Shown piece by piece: positions 18,238 to 26,705 of a stretch of 64,000 nucleotides of DNA. Made by a program: the position numbers and the translations under genes. Source of the DNA: Evansella cellulosilytica DSM 2522 (lineage in GTDB: Bacteria > Bacillota > Bacilli > Bacillales > Salisediminibacteriaceae); contig NC_014829.1 in assembly GCF_000177235.2 (NCBI RefSeq), positions 3,348,001 through 3,412,000 of the forward strand. The letters are read 5' to 3'. The notes below the pieces were generated by a model. The model was not told the DNA's origin, ran no database searches, and was given only the letters and a program-made list of their open reading frames with translations. Each line of letters opens with the position of its first letter. Position 1 is the first letter of the stretch.

Positions 18238-19008
18238 TTACCGATCCTTAAATATCGGTGTACGCTTTTCAATAAAAGCTTGAATACCTTCCGTTGCGTC
18301 TTGTGTCCTCATCACTTCATGAAAGTATGTTGACTCAAGCTTGTTACTTTCTTCCCTACTTTGTTCATGACGTAATAGTTGTAACGTACGCTTGACAGAT
18401 AGGCTGCTCTTTGTAGCAATCAATCGAGCAAGCTCTTTCGCCTCCTCTAGAAGTGTTTCTTCAGGGTAATCCGTGTTTGCTAATCCTAGGCGAACTGCTT
18501 CTTCGCCACTTATTGGTTTTGATGTTAGTATTAGTTCAGTAGCTTTCGCTTTCCCGACAATTGAAGATAAACGATGTGTTCCACCAAATCCTGGAATAAG
18601 TCCTAACTGAAGTTCTGGAAGACCTAGCTTTGCATCCGTTGCAACAACCCTTATATGAGCAGCCATAGCAAGCTCAAGTCCACCGCCTAGTGCAGCACCA
18701 TGTACAGCTGCAATGACCGGCTTTGAAAACGCTTCAATTTTATCGAACAATAATTGTCCTTTACGACTCAAATCATAAAAACTAGCATTTCCATTTATGA
18801 TTGAAAACTCCTTTATATCTGCACCAGCCGCAAAGTATCGACCTTCTCCATAAAGGAGAACTACTTTTACTTCCTCATTTTGATGAAGCTCATCAAAGAT
18901 GTCTGACAGCTCTTGCAGTAGAGCTTGAGAGAGTGTGTTGGCTGGCGGATGATTAATTTTCACCAGCGCAACTTTATCGTCAACTTCTAATTCCAAGTAT
19001 GCAAACAA
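18238..19008 (-). CDS. fadB: Enoyl-CoA hydratase of fatty-acid degradation
   Basis: Crotonase-fold enzyme hydrating trans-2-enoyl-CoA in beta-oxidation. The oxyanion-hole segments AAGADIKEF and HGAALGGGLELAMAAH are present, together with LGLPELQLGLIPGFGGTHRL, which carries the catalytic glutamate. A GTG at 19017 lies within the ribosome site; AAAGGGG stands 7 nt before TTG 19008, so that start is chosen (256 residues, B. subtilis 258). It follows fadR by about 30 nt in the same transcript. Confidence 0.92.
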   Translation of the reverse strand: MFAYLELEVDDKVALVKINHPPANTLSQALLQELSDIFDELHQNEEVKVVLLYGEGRYFAAGADIKEFSIINGNASFYDLSRKGQLLFDKIEAFSKPVIAAVHGAALGGGLELAMAAHIRVVATDAKLGLPELQLGLIPGFGGTHRLSSIVGKAKATELILTSKPISGEEAVRLGLANTDYPEETLLEEAKELARLIATKSSLSVKRTLQLLRHEQSREESNKLESTYFHEVMRTQDATEGIQAFIEKRTPIFKDR

Positions 19009-19037
19009 ACGGTACACCCCTTTCTTTATTACTATTT

Positions 19038-19622
19038 TTATTTCTTGAGTCCATTTAATAACATATCATGTAACGGCTTTGCTAGAGGTACAAGTTCGTA
19101 TTTATGCTCCTTCATTACCCAATTAGTAACAACTTCATCGATAGCTCCAAAAATAACTTGGCGTGCAAACCGAGCATTTAAGCTAGCTGGAAAGACACCT
19201 TCTTTCACCCCATCAACTAATATAGAATCAATTAAGCCTAAGTAATCTCTCAACACTTCATTAATTTTATTTCGCAATTGCTTATTCGATTGCCTTAGCT
19301 CTAACTGTGTAACGATGGCTAAGTTATGATCTTCTTCTAATTGCATCAAGTGCATTTCAATAAGCATGAACAATTTTTTCTCAATAGACACTTCTTTATC
19401 TAACTTCTCTTTACTCTTCTGTACAAATTGACCCATTTTTTCTTCAAATAATGAGATTAATATATCTTCTTTATTTTTAAAATATAAATAGATCGTTCCA
19501 TCAGCTACACTAGCTTCCTTTGCAATTTTTGAAACTTGTGAATGGTGATAACCATTTGCCGCAATAACTTTAACAGCTGCATCAATAATTGCTTCATATT
19601 TTTGACCGCGTTTTTTTCCCAT
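19038..19622 (-). CDS. fadR: TetR-family repressor of fatty-acid degradation FadR (YsiA)
   Basis: TetR-type regulator released from DNA by long-chain acyl-CoA. The helix-turn-helix HSQVSKIAKEASVADGTIYLYFKNKEDILISLFEEKMGQF is almost the same as in B. subtilis FadR. AAGGAAG lies 8 nt before ATG 19622, preferred over a GTG at 19631, giving 194 residues. Its operator overlaps its own promoter just upstream, so it should repress itself and fadB-etfBA, and probably ysmA through the box at 6276. Confidence 0.94.
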   Translation of the reverse strand: MGKKRGQKYEAIIDAAVKVIAANGYHHSQVSKIAKEASVADGTIYLYFKNKEDILISLFEEKMGQFVQKSKEKLDKEVSIEKKLFMLIEMHLMQLEEDHNLAIVTQLELRQSNKQLRNKINEVLRDYLGLIDSILVDGVKEGVFPASLNARFARQVIFGAIDEVVTNWVMKEHKYELVPLAKPLHDMLLNGLKK

Positions 19623-19682
19623 ATTTATCACTTCCTTGATCTATATACAATAACGAACTGTATTATAAATGGTTTTTCTATA

Positions 19683-19702
19683 ATGAATGATTGTTCATTC
19701 AT
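19683..19702. promoter_or_regulatory. FadR operator upstream of fadR
   Basis: ATGAATGATTGTTCATTCAT, a near-perfect FadR inverted repeat lying 6 bases downstream of the -10 box. Confidence 0.85.
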
Positions 19703-19708
19703 ATATTC

Positions 19709-19737
19709 ATTCTAATTTAATTACCGGATTGTGTCAA
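19709..19737 (-). promoter_or_regulatory. Sigma-A promoter of the fadR-fadB-etfBA operon
   Basis: TTGACA, 17 bases, TAGAAT on the minus strand, immediately followed by the FadR box. Confidence 0.8.
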
Positions 19738-19862
19738 CAAATGATTATGTTGCTACATGAATCAATTTCATCCTTCACTTTGTAAAAAAGAAAGCTTACA
19801 TGCTGACCTTATCCATCTCTACTTAGCTTGTATAAATTTTCATGGCAGCTTCTTCATCGTGT

Positions 19863-19912
19863 CTTCAGCTCTCGCTTTTCCCCCAGGCGTCTTGTACTCT
19901 TTCTTCATGATT
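19863..19912. repeat. Truncated copy of the intergenic repeat
   Basis: CTTCAGCTCTCGCTTTTCCC and the following CAGGCGTCTTGTACTCTTTC closely match the right half of the element at 2510-2641. The matching left half is absent. Confidence 0.6.
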
Positions 19913-20089
19913 TAAACACTTGGCCAATATGTTCGATAATGATGACATTTATTCACATTCATAAAAAAGCGAAATCCGCTACTAAGCTATACAAATGAAT
20001 ACATTTTGAATAGGATATAGTACCTTTAGTTGAAAGGAGTTGATACGCAAGCGTGCTAGCTGCGAAAGCTGACTTTGCTTGCCTTTCCT

Positions 20090-20176
20090 ATGTTTTTTAT
20101 TTTAGTATTAGTGCTGTTTATTTTGCTTGTCATTGTAGGAAGTTTATTTTTCTATCAAGATCATTATAAAAGATAA
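20090..20176 (+). CDS. Small single-pass membrane peptide, YjcZ-like
   Basis: A 28-residue frame: MFFILVLVLFILLVIVGSLF then FYQDHYKR, one hydrophobic helix with a short charged tail. The VLFILLVIVG core resembles the short YjcZ-type sporulation peptides of bacilli. It is the only plus-strand candidate in the 780-base gap between fadR and lcfA. The nearest good ribosome site (GAAAGGAG at 20031) is over 50 nt away, with a GC-rich hairpin between (GCAAGC ... GCTTGC), so expression is uncertain. Confidence 0.4.
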   Translation: MFFILVLVLFILLVIVGSLFFYQDHYKR

Positions 20177-20344
20177 AAGTTAGATACGACAAATTGTCTA
20201 TTTTCAATACGCAACACTAGAGATGATCTTACTACAATTCATGTTGAATTAAAGAAGTGTTGACAACGCATATTGACTAAAAGAGGGTGTCACTTAAGCG
20301 ATTGAAAGTATTGAAATTGGCTACATTCGCGCGGTATTGCTTAA

Positions 20345-20388
20345 AGGTTGACTCAAAAGGGAAAGTCCCCCCCTTTTAAGTCAACCTC
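20345..20388 (-). terminator. Terminator after lcfA
   Basis: AGGTTGACTCAAAAGGG pairs with CCCTTTTAAGTCAACCT. Member of the shared GACTCAAAAGG hairpin family. Upstream of it on the plus strand (20300-20344) is a piece resembling the AAGCAAT repeat family in reverse orientation. Confidence 0.75.
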
Positions 20389-20403
20389 CTTTCAGTTGGA
20401 TTA

Positions 20404-22122
20404 TTATTCTACCTTTTTACTTGTTTCCTCAGCAGTTTTCTTCAACTTACTTTTTTCTTCTTCAACTAGCACTCTTCTTAATATTTTACCAACCATTGTC
20501 TTCGGCAACTCATCTCTAAATTCAAATATTCTTGGTATTTTATAGGCAGCTAATTGCTTTCGACAATATTCCTCAAGCTCTACCTCTGAGACTTGACGTC
20601 CTTCTTTAAGAACAATAAATGCCTTTACCGTCTCCCCACGATAAGGATCAGGAACACCTATGGCACAAGCTTCCTGAATATCTTCATGTTCATAAAGAAC
20701 TTCTTCAATCTCTCTCGGATAAATATTGAAACCACCCGCAATGATCATATCTTTTTTCCTATCTACGATATAAAAGAAACCGTCCTCATCCATATATCCC
20801 ATATCTCCGGTTAATAGCCATTCGCCTTTAAAAGTTGCTTGTGTATCCTCTGGTCTATTCCAATAACCTTTCATAACCTGAGGTCCTTTTATCATAATTT
20901 CACCAATCTCATTCGGTTCAGCTATATCAGCATTTTCCACTGACAAAACTGCCATGTCAGTATCTGGCCAAGGTATGCCGATACTTCCATTTTTTCGACT
21001 AGACCAAATTAAATTTGCTGCAGCAACAGGTGAAGTTTCCGTTAACCCATAACCTTCGACAAGGCGACCTTTTGTCTTTTCTTCAAATGATGTTTGAACT
21101 TCTAGCGGTAACGGTGCAGAGCCACTTATACAGGCTTTTATTGAGGAAAGGTCATGCTTTGTAATATCAGGATGATTTAGTAAACCAATATACATAGTAG
21201 GTGCCCCAGGATATAAAGTTGCTTTATGTTTTTCAATTGCTTTTAATATATCCTTCGGCTCGAACTTTGGCATAATAATCATTTTAAATCCCATTCGAAT
21301 GGATAAATTCATTACTGTCGTCATTCCATAAACATGAAAAAATGGCAAAGCTGCTAAAACCACTTCTTCGGCCTCATTCAACTTAGGCATCCATAATTGG
21401 CACTGCTGAGTATTAACGACTAAATTATAATGAGTGAGCATTACCCCTTTTGCTGGTCCAGTTGTTCCACCAGTGTACTGTAACAAAGCCAAGTCTTCCT
21501 TAGGATCAATATGCACGTCAATTTCTTCAATAGTACCGTTTTCAATTAACTTAACAAAAGAATGTAACCGTTCATTATAGTCAAGCTTAACTGATATTCC
21601 TGTGTTCTTTTTTTGAATGAAAGGATAGATCATATTTTTAGGGAATGGTAGGTAGTCTTTTATACCGGTGACAATTACATGTTCAAGCTTCGTTTTCTCC
21701 TGTACTCTAGCTACACGCGGGTACACGAGATCAAGACATATCATTACTTTTGCACCAGAATCATTCATTTGATGCTCAATCTCTCTTTCCACATACAACG
21801 GGTTTGTTTGGACAACAATCGCACCAGCAAATAATGCACCATAGTATGAAATTACTGCTTGTGGTGTGTTAGCTAACATAATTGCAACACGGTCACCTTT
21901 TTCTACACCTAATTTCTTTAATTGATTTGCTAGCTTTAAGGCAGCTTCATACACCTCGGTATACGTCATTTCCTTTCCCATGAAGTTAAGCGCCGATTTC
22001 ATAGGAAACTTTTCCGCCGATTTCTTTAAATAGCTTTGTAAGGTTGCGACTTCGTACTCGACAGATTGCGGAATTTCCGCTGGGTAATGCTTAAACCACG
22101 GTTTTGCATTCAACGTTTCCAT
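20404..22122 (-). CDS. lcfA: Long-chain fatty acid-CoA ligase
   Basis: Activates fatty acids to acyl-CoA with ATP, feeding beta-oxidation and producing the FadR inducer. The AMP-binding P-loop YTGGTTGPAKG (216-226) is followed by LVEGYGLTETSP and LLTGDMGYMDEDGFFYIVDRKKDMI, and the C-terminal PKTMVGKILRR lysine segment. 572 residues, complete, with GGGAGGG before the ATG. A cre site and a 26-bp palindrome lie upstream. A terminator separates it from fadR, which also has its own promoter. Confidence 0.95.
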   Translation of the reverse strand: METLNAKPWFKHYPAEIPQSVEYEVATLQSYLKKSAEKFPMKSALNFMGKEMTYTEVYEAALKLANQLKKLGVEKGDRVAIMLANTPQAVISYYGALFAGAIVVQTNPLYVEREIEHQMNDSGAKVMICLDLVYPRVARVQEKTKLEHVIVTGIKDYLPFPKNMIYPFIQKKNTGISVKLDYNERLHSFVKLIENGTIEEIDVHIDPKEDLALLQYTGGTTGPAKGVMLTHYNLVVNTQQCQLWMPKLNEAEEVVLAALPFFHVYGMTTVMNLSIRMGFKMIIMPKFEPKDILKAIEKHKATLYPGAPTMYIGLLNHPDITKHDLSSIKACISGSAPLPLEVQTSFEEKTKGRLVEGYGLTETSPVAAANLIWSSRKNGSIGIPWPDTDMAVLSVENADIAEPNEIGEIMIKGPQVMKGYWNRPEDTQATFKGEWLLTGDMGYMDEDGFFYIVDRKKDMIIAGGFNIYPREIEEVLYEHEDIQEACAIGVPDPYRGETVKAFIVLKEGRQVSEVELEEYCRKQLAAYKIPRIFEFRDELPKTMVGKILRRVLVEEEKSKLKKTAEETSKKVE

Positions 22123-22251
22123 CCTTTTCCCTCCCTTAGTAGAATGACCTCTCCTTCTTTAAGAACTTTGTTGTTTCCTAAGCGAAAAGTGATTGACCAC
22201 CATTTTCACAACAACAACATCTCGAACTTCTCCCCTCTACACTCCATTTTA

Positions 22252-22267
22252 ATGAAAACGCATTCAA
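22252..22267. promoter_or_regulatory. cre (CcpA) site upstream of lcfA
   Basis: ATGAAAACGCATTCAA fits the B. subtilis cre consensus WTGNAANCGNWWNCAW at every fixed position. Catabolite repression of the FadR regulon is known in B. subtilis. Confidence 0.65.
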
Positions 22268-22291
22268 ATTGAAACTAATATGTTTCAATTT
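22266..22291. promoter_or_regulatory. Perfect palindrome next to the lcfA cre site
   Basis: Arms AAATTGAAAC and GTTTCAATTT around TAATAT. It does not fit the FadR consensus. Likely an operator for an unidentified regulator, or a cruciform; no T-run supports a terminator. Confidence 0.45.
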
Positions 22292-22390
22292 TTTGAATTA
22301 TTGATGTTTTGTATTGACTTTTTTGTTTTATATATGTACGAAGATAGTATTATATGACAGTATGATTAGAAGTTAAATGCTTAAATGAAA

Positions 22391-22436
22391 AAGGGGTGAG
22401 TCAGAAGGTCGAATGTTTACCTTTTGAGTCACCCTT
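22391..22436 (-). terminator. Terminator after the glycoside hydrolase gene
   Basis: AAGGGGTGAGTCAGAAGGT pairs with ACCTTTTGAGTCACCCTT across the loop CGAATGTTT. Shared hairpin family. Confidence 0.8.
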
Positions 22437-22441
22437 GAACA

Positions 22442-25400
22442 TTAGCTTTTGTTTATTGACACCTCTTGAGGACGATATATGGCAAAAACCTCCCCTTTTA
22501 AATCTGTTGCAAACATGACAGTCCGATCGCTTTGTAATTTGAATGAATATGTTACATCTGTTAGAGGATCTTTTACTTTAATATCGTTGTTATATGCATC
22601 TTCTGAGACAAAAACATACAAGTACCCTTCACTAAACGTAACCTTTCTACCATATACTCCAGGAAGATTTCCACCTATTAACCATTCTAATTCTGGATTC
22701 ACCTCTGAGGCTTTGATTGCCTTATTATATAGTGCAAGTAAAGGCTCATCTCGATGATTCAACTCAATCGGTAATGGGCACCATATTATTTTCCCATTAC
22801 CTACCTTTTCTTCTAACACATTCGTCCCTTGAGAATCTGACTGTTCCCGAGCTTCTAATGTCTCCGTTTCCAGCTCTGCCAATCGATTTTTCCCAAACGT
22901 AACTGAAACTTGTTGATCTGTAAGGAACGATACCGGATAAAGGTATCCTTCAATACTTATCCTTTCTTCTCTTAATATATTTTTTCGAGACGTTTTACCA
23001 AAAATAGATGTTCTTGGTCTGAATCTCCAATATTCATCTAAACTAATCGGCCCAGTCCATAGCAAAGTACCACCATACTCCTTTATATGAGAAATGATTT
23101 TTTCCAAAGCAGACGTTTGAAAATTATGCGCGCTTGGAACGATAATAAGCTTTGGCGGATGCTCTTTTAAACTATCCAAATGATACTCACTAATCCCTCT
23201 AAAAGGCACCTTCAACTCATAATTAAGCACACGAGTTAATTTAGCCGTTGAAGTAAATGCAAAGGCACGATTAGAAAAGTCGTTTGAGTAAGGATAAACA
23301 ACAACGATATCCTCAAGCTCTCTTCCTTTAAACAAATCTTGAATTTTAGGAATGAATGCACCAAAATCATAGGATACATCTGCTTCAGGCTTTTCTGTTT
23401 GGTCAGAACGTACAGCGCCTATATTTGATTCGTTAATATTATTCATATAGTGGTTTGTATTCCAGAGCCATTGTACAGCGCCGGCACCGCCAGTTGCAAA
23501 AGCATAAGCATATTTTCGTTCTAGTATGGATTTTGACTCCAGCTCAGAACGTTTAGAGCTTCCATCTGGTCGCTCTACATGCATAATGCCTGTTTCTTGA
23601 ACTAAATTCGGTTTATTAGGGTCCTTTGTAAATAAGCTATCCCAAACGAGATGGTCTAGTAGCCACCACGAATGTACAGTTGTATAATCTACTGCCTCCG
23701 CATAGAAAAATGGGGAAGGTCTTTTTCCCCCAAGCGCTTCATCTTGACCAACAGTCACTAATTGGTTCGGTGCAATCGCCTTGATTGTTTTTGTTAAAGC
23801 ACGCGCCCAACGATTATGCATATCCATAGAAAATAAACTATAGTCTAACCAGCGATTCCCCTTCTTAGATTGCTTATCCGTAGTTCCAAAGTTTATATCA
23901 TCTTGCTCTGGAAGTTCCACAGAATCAAAGGTTGGTAATTCATCTGGAGTCATGTTCCAATGTTCTTGAAGCACCTCAATGTAATGGTGTCTTTCTTTCA
24001 ACCATTCAACAAACGCTTTTTGTTCAAAGACATCTCCTGAAGTTCTCGCCCCTTGAAAAATACGTTTTGGATCAAACATTGAAGGTTCATTAATTAAGTC
24101 CCACTGAACATTTGTCGTATGTTTATGACGAGATACAACAGCAGATATAAAACGCTTTTGCGCTTCTATACTTCTTGGATCAAGGTATGGATTTTCCCCT
24201 TCCCACGTCTCAGGTGTAAAAGAAAAGAAGTTAAACGTGACTTCAAGATCATGTTTTTTTGCTGTTAAAATGTAAGCATCAATTGCTCGCATCACTTCTT
24301 CATAAGGGTGACCATCAACAAACATCACACTACGCCATGCTGTCCAAAGTCCAGTGCGTAGAAAGTTAATTCCAGCTCCCTTCATATGAGCCATATCTTC
24401 ATTCCAGACAGAAACATTCGGTAAGAATAAAAACTTTCTCGATACGTCTGATGTCATATGCGTCATACCTACAATAGGAAATGGACGGCCATTTTTTTCA
24501 AAGTAGTCACGGCCACAACGGAGCGGGTCACCTTCTTGTAGTAATTTCTCATCAAATCCCCAAAAGCCATGTTCGAAAGTGCGTTGTTGTCCATCTGACG
24601 AAATCGCCTTACAAATAATGTGATAAAACCCTGGCTTTGCTTTTATCGGAATAGTATATTGAGAGTACTCTATATGTTCGCGTGCAGATAAAGTAAATTC
24701 ATGTTCCCATTCGTTTTTTTGATTGTCTAATGTCACTGTAACCTGAAATGTCCAATCTTGATTATCTTTAATTTCTCTTTGCAATGCTTGAAGTTGAACG
24801 AGTAATCTCGGTTGTTCACCTTCAAAGTACGTAGCATAGTTCGTTTTTACCCATATTTCTGTCACACCTTTTGCGCAGTACCTTGCCCATTCACCTAAAG
24901 CTTCAATACCTCCATTATTCCAAAACACATTCGTAAGTGCTTGATTGATAAATAACCAGCGCCCCCCAGAAAAATGTCCTTTCGTATGTTCTAACAGGAC
25001 GGCAGGAGCAGATATACTTCTCCCTCCACTTGTTACCCCTTTCATTAACGGATAAAAATGAGCATCCATTGGTCCACCAGAACCATTTTCATGTTGCAAA
25101 TCTCTTGCTTTCGTTACGTGAAGAGAGAAGCTGAAGGTAGGCTTCACTTCAAATAGGTTTTCTTTCCCTATAAATAAAGGAACTTTATCATCAGCTTTAT
25201 AATAATCAACTCTATCAGAAGTCACATCGTGTGTTTCATGAATATGTAGTTGTTGATGGTAGCCGACCTGTTCTGTTTCTGTGACCCATTGTCCCGCTTC
25301 CTCTCTCACTGGAATTTTAAATGGGGCACCACCAACATGCAACATTGCCTTACCAGTTTTCAAAAAATGTAAAATCGATGCCCATGCTGATTTAGGAAAA

Positions 25401-25573
25401 TATTCTCCATGTAAATGAATAAGACAGTCAGCATTTTGTAATGATTCTGATAATGATTTCGCCGCTACAACTTCTCCTATTTTTTTTAGTTCAGCTAGTT
25501 CCTCATTTGTAGGGCGCTCTCCTTTATAAGGAAAGGATGGATCGTAGAAAAAAACAAGCTTTGACATCAGCAT
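22442..25573 (-). CDS. Large intracellular clan GH-A glycoside hydrolase-like protein
   Basis: A 1043-residue protein without signal peptide, so cytoplasmic. Residues 1-230 look like a Rossmann/amidotransferase-like domain (FFYDPSFPYKGERPTNEELAEL ... LHVGGAPF), 235-340 like a beta-sandwich, and 350-740 like a (beta/alpha)8 barrel. Asn495-Glu496-Pro497 in WDLINEPSMF fits the acid/base and Glu660 in LVQETGIM the nucleophile of clan GH-A. After 740 comes a second amidotransferase-like domain, as in beta-galactosidase trimerisation domains, then a beta-rich tail. I cannot place it in a known GH family. With the ABC permeases upstream it probably cleaves an imported oligosaccharide. Start could also be ATG 25567. 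Confidence 0.7.
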   Translation of the reverse strand: MLMSKLVFFYDPSFPYKGERPTNEELAELKKIGEVVAAKSLSESLQNADCLIHLHGEYFPKSAWASILHFLKTGKAMLHVGGAPFKIPVREEAGQWVTETEQVGYHQQLHIHETHDVTSDRVDYYKADDKVPLFIGKENLFEVKPTFSFSLHVTKARDLQHENGSGGPMDAHFYPLMKGVTSGGRSISAPAVLLEHTKGHFSGGRWLFINQALTNVFWNNGGIEALGEWARYCAKGVTEIWVKTNYATYFEGEQPRLLVQLQALQREIKDNQDWTFQVTVTLDNQKNEWEHEFTLSAREHIEYSQYTIPIKAKPGFYHIICKAISSDGQQRTFEHGFWGFDEKLLQEGDPLRCGRDYFEKNGRPFPIVGMTHMTSDVSRKFLFLPNVSVWNEDMAHMKGAGINFLRTGLWTAWRSVMFVDGHPYEEVMRAIDAYILTAKKHDLEVTFNFFSFTPETWEGENPYLDPRSIEAQKRFISAVVSRHKHTTNVQWDLINEPSMFDPKRIFQGARTSGDVFEQKAFVEWLKERHHYIEVLQEHWNMTPDELPTFDSVELPEQDDINFGTTDKQSKKGNRWLDYSLFSMDMHNRWARALTKTIKAIAPNQLVTVGQDEALGGKRPSPFFYAEAVDYTTVHSWWLLDHLVWDSLFTKDPNKPNLVQETGIMHVERPDGSSKRSELESKSILERKYAYAFATGGAGAVQWLWNTNHYMNNINESNIGAVRSDQTEKPEADVSYDFGAFIPKIQDLFKGRELEDIVVVYPYSNDFSNRAFAFTSTAKLTRVLNYELKVPFRGISEYHLDSLKEHPPKLIIVPSAHNFQTSALEKIISHIKEYGGTLLWTGPISLDEYWRFRPRTSIFGKTSRKNILREERISIEGYLYPVSFLTDQQVSVTFGKNRLAELETETLEAREQSDSQGTNVLEEKVGNGKIIWCPLPIELNHRDEPLLALYNKAIKASEVNPELEWLIGGNLPGVYGRKVTFSEGYLYVFVSEDAYNNDIKVKDPLTDVTYSFKLQSDRTVMFATDLKGEVFAIYRPQEVSINKS

Positions 25574-25649
25574 TTTCCCTCCTATGTTTGTTAACAGATA
25601 CTTTTAAAAAAGCTACTTATTTTTGAGCCTATTTTTTAAAAATAAAAAC

Positions 25650-25692
25650 GAAGGCTGACTCTAGTCATTAAATCAACAATTGAGTCAGCCTC
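25650..25692 (-). terminator. Terminator between the permease and hydrolase genes
   Basis: GAAGGCTGACTC pairs with (T)GAGTCAGCCTC with a long loop. The following TTTAGCGATGTAGCCATTGCTT matches, reversed, the AAGCAATG repeat flank seen at 35626. A separate promoter or readthrough is needed for the hydrolase. Confidence 0.6.
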
Positions 25693-25801
25693 ATTTAGCG
25701 ATGTAGCCATTGCTTTCTCAATACATTGGTCTACTTATCACTATTATACAATTCGTTTTATTTGTTATGCAAAAGTTATTTTTAATAATAACATTAAAAT
25801 T

Positions 25802-26689
25802 TTAACCTTTTACAGCACCTTGTGTCATTCCTTGGACTATTTGTTTTTCCATTACTAAATAAAATAATATAGTTGGGATTAAAACAATCGTTAATCCTGA
25901 CATTTGAGCAACATAGTTAGTTGCATATTCACCTGCGAAATTAGCAAGACCTAATGGTAGTGTTCGTAACTGATCGTCATTGATGAGAACGAGAGCAAAT
26001 GCAAATTCATTCCAATTGTTAATAAAATTTAAAATTACTGCCGTTGCAATTGCTGGTCGAGTCATTGGGAGAATAATCGACCAAAATACTCGAAAGACAC
26101 CGCATCCATCCATAATCGCTGACTCTTCTATTTCTTTAGGGAATGTGCTCATAAAGCTCGTTAGAAGAAAGATTGTAATGGGTAAATTAAAGGCAACATA
26201 AGGAAAGATGAGTGCCCACCGTGTATTAATAAGACCTATATTTTGCATTAATATAAACATAGGTACTAACGTTGCATGAATAGGAACTAACAAACCGATA
26301 ACAAAGAAAACGTAAAGAAGTTTTTTCCCCTTAAAATCAAACCTTGATAAAAAGAAGGATGCCAATGCTCCTGTAAAAATTGCAATAATGACCGCTACTA
26401 GCCCTACAAACACACTATTAAAGAAATAAGTATTGATATTTGCAGTTACCCACGCTTCTGCATAGTTAGTGAAAATCCATTCTGTTGGTAATCCAAAAGG
26501 ATTTAGTGCAAACTCTTGACGAGATTTAAAAGAGTTCATCACCATCCATAGAATTGGATAGGAATTGACAACAGTAAAACCAATTAATATGCCATATATT
26601 AAAATTCGTTTTAAATTCTTTTTCTTCCTCGCCTTCTCTGATTGAAAAGTCTTTAATGTATTTGACTTCTTTTGTACGGTTGGTTGCAT
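25802..26689 (-). CDS. ABC sugar transporter permease, MalG/LacG type
   Basis: Inner-membrane subunit of a CUT1 carbohydrate importer, six predicted helices. The EAA loop that docks the ATPase is EEIEESAIMDGCGVFRVFWSI with ILP following (about residues 190-215), typical of the MalG branch. The ATG at 26689 has AAAGGAGG 7 nt upstream; a longer frame from 26713 overlaps the preceding gene and is not preferred. No ATP-binding subunit is encoded in the window; a shared MsmX-type ATPase elsewhere is likely, as for many Bacillus CUT1 systems. Confidence 0.9.
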   Translation of the reverse strand: MQPTVQKKSNTLKTFQSEKARKKKNLKRILIYGILIGFTVVNSYPILWMVMNSFKSRQEFALNPFGLPTEWIFTNYAEAWVTANINTYFFNSVFVGLVAVIIAIFTGALASFFLSRFDFKGKKLLYVFFVIGLLVPIHATLVPMFILMQNIGLINTRWALIFPYVAFNLPITIFLLTSFMSTFPKEIEESAIMDGCGVFRVFWSIILPMTRPAIATAVILNFINNWNEFAFALVLINDDQLRTLPLGLANFAGEYATNYVAQMSGLTIVLIPTILFYLVMEKQIVQGMTQGAVKG

Positions 26690-26705
26690 CGTTTTTGCCT
26701 CCTTT

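Noticed and set aside
22296-22345. A plus-strand promoter (TTGACT ... TATATATG) upstream of the hydrolase terminator
   Set aside because: There is no plus-strand gene downstream and the spacing of the boxes is poor.
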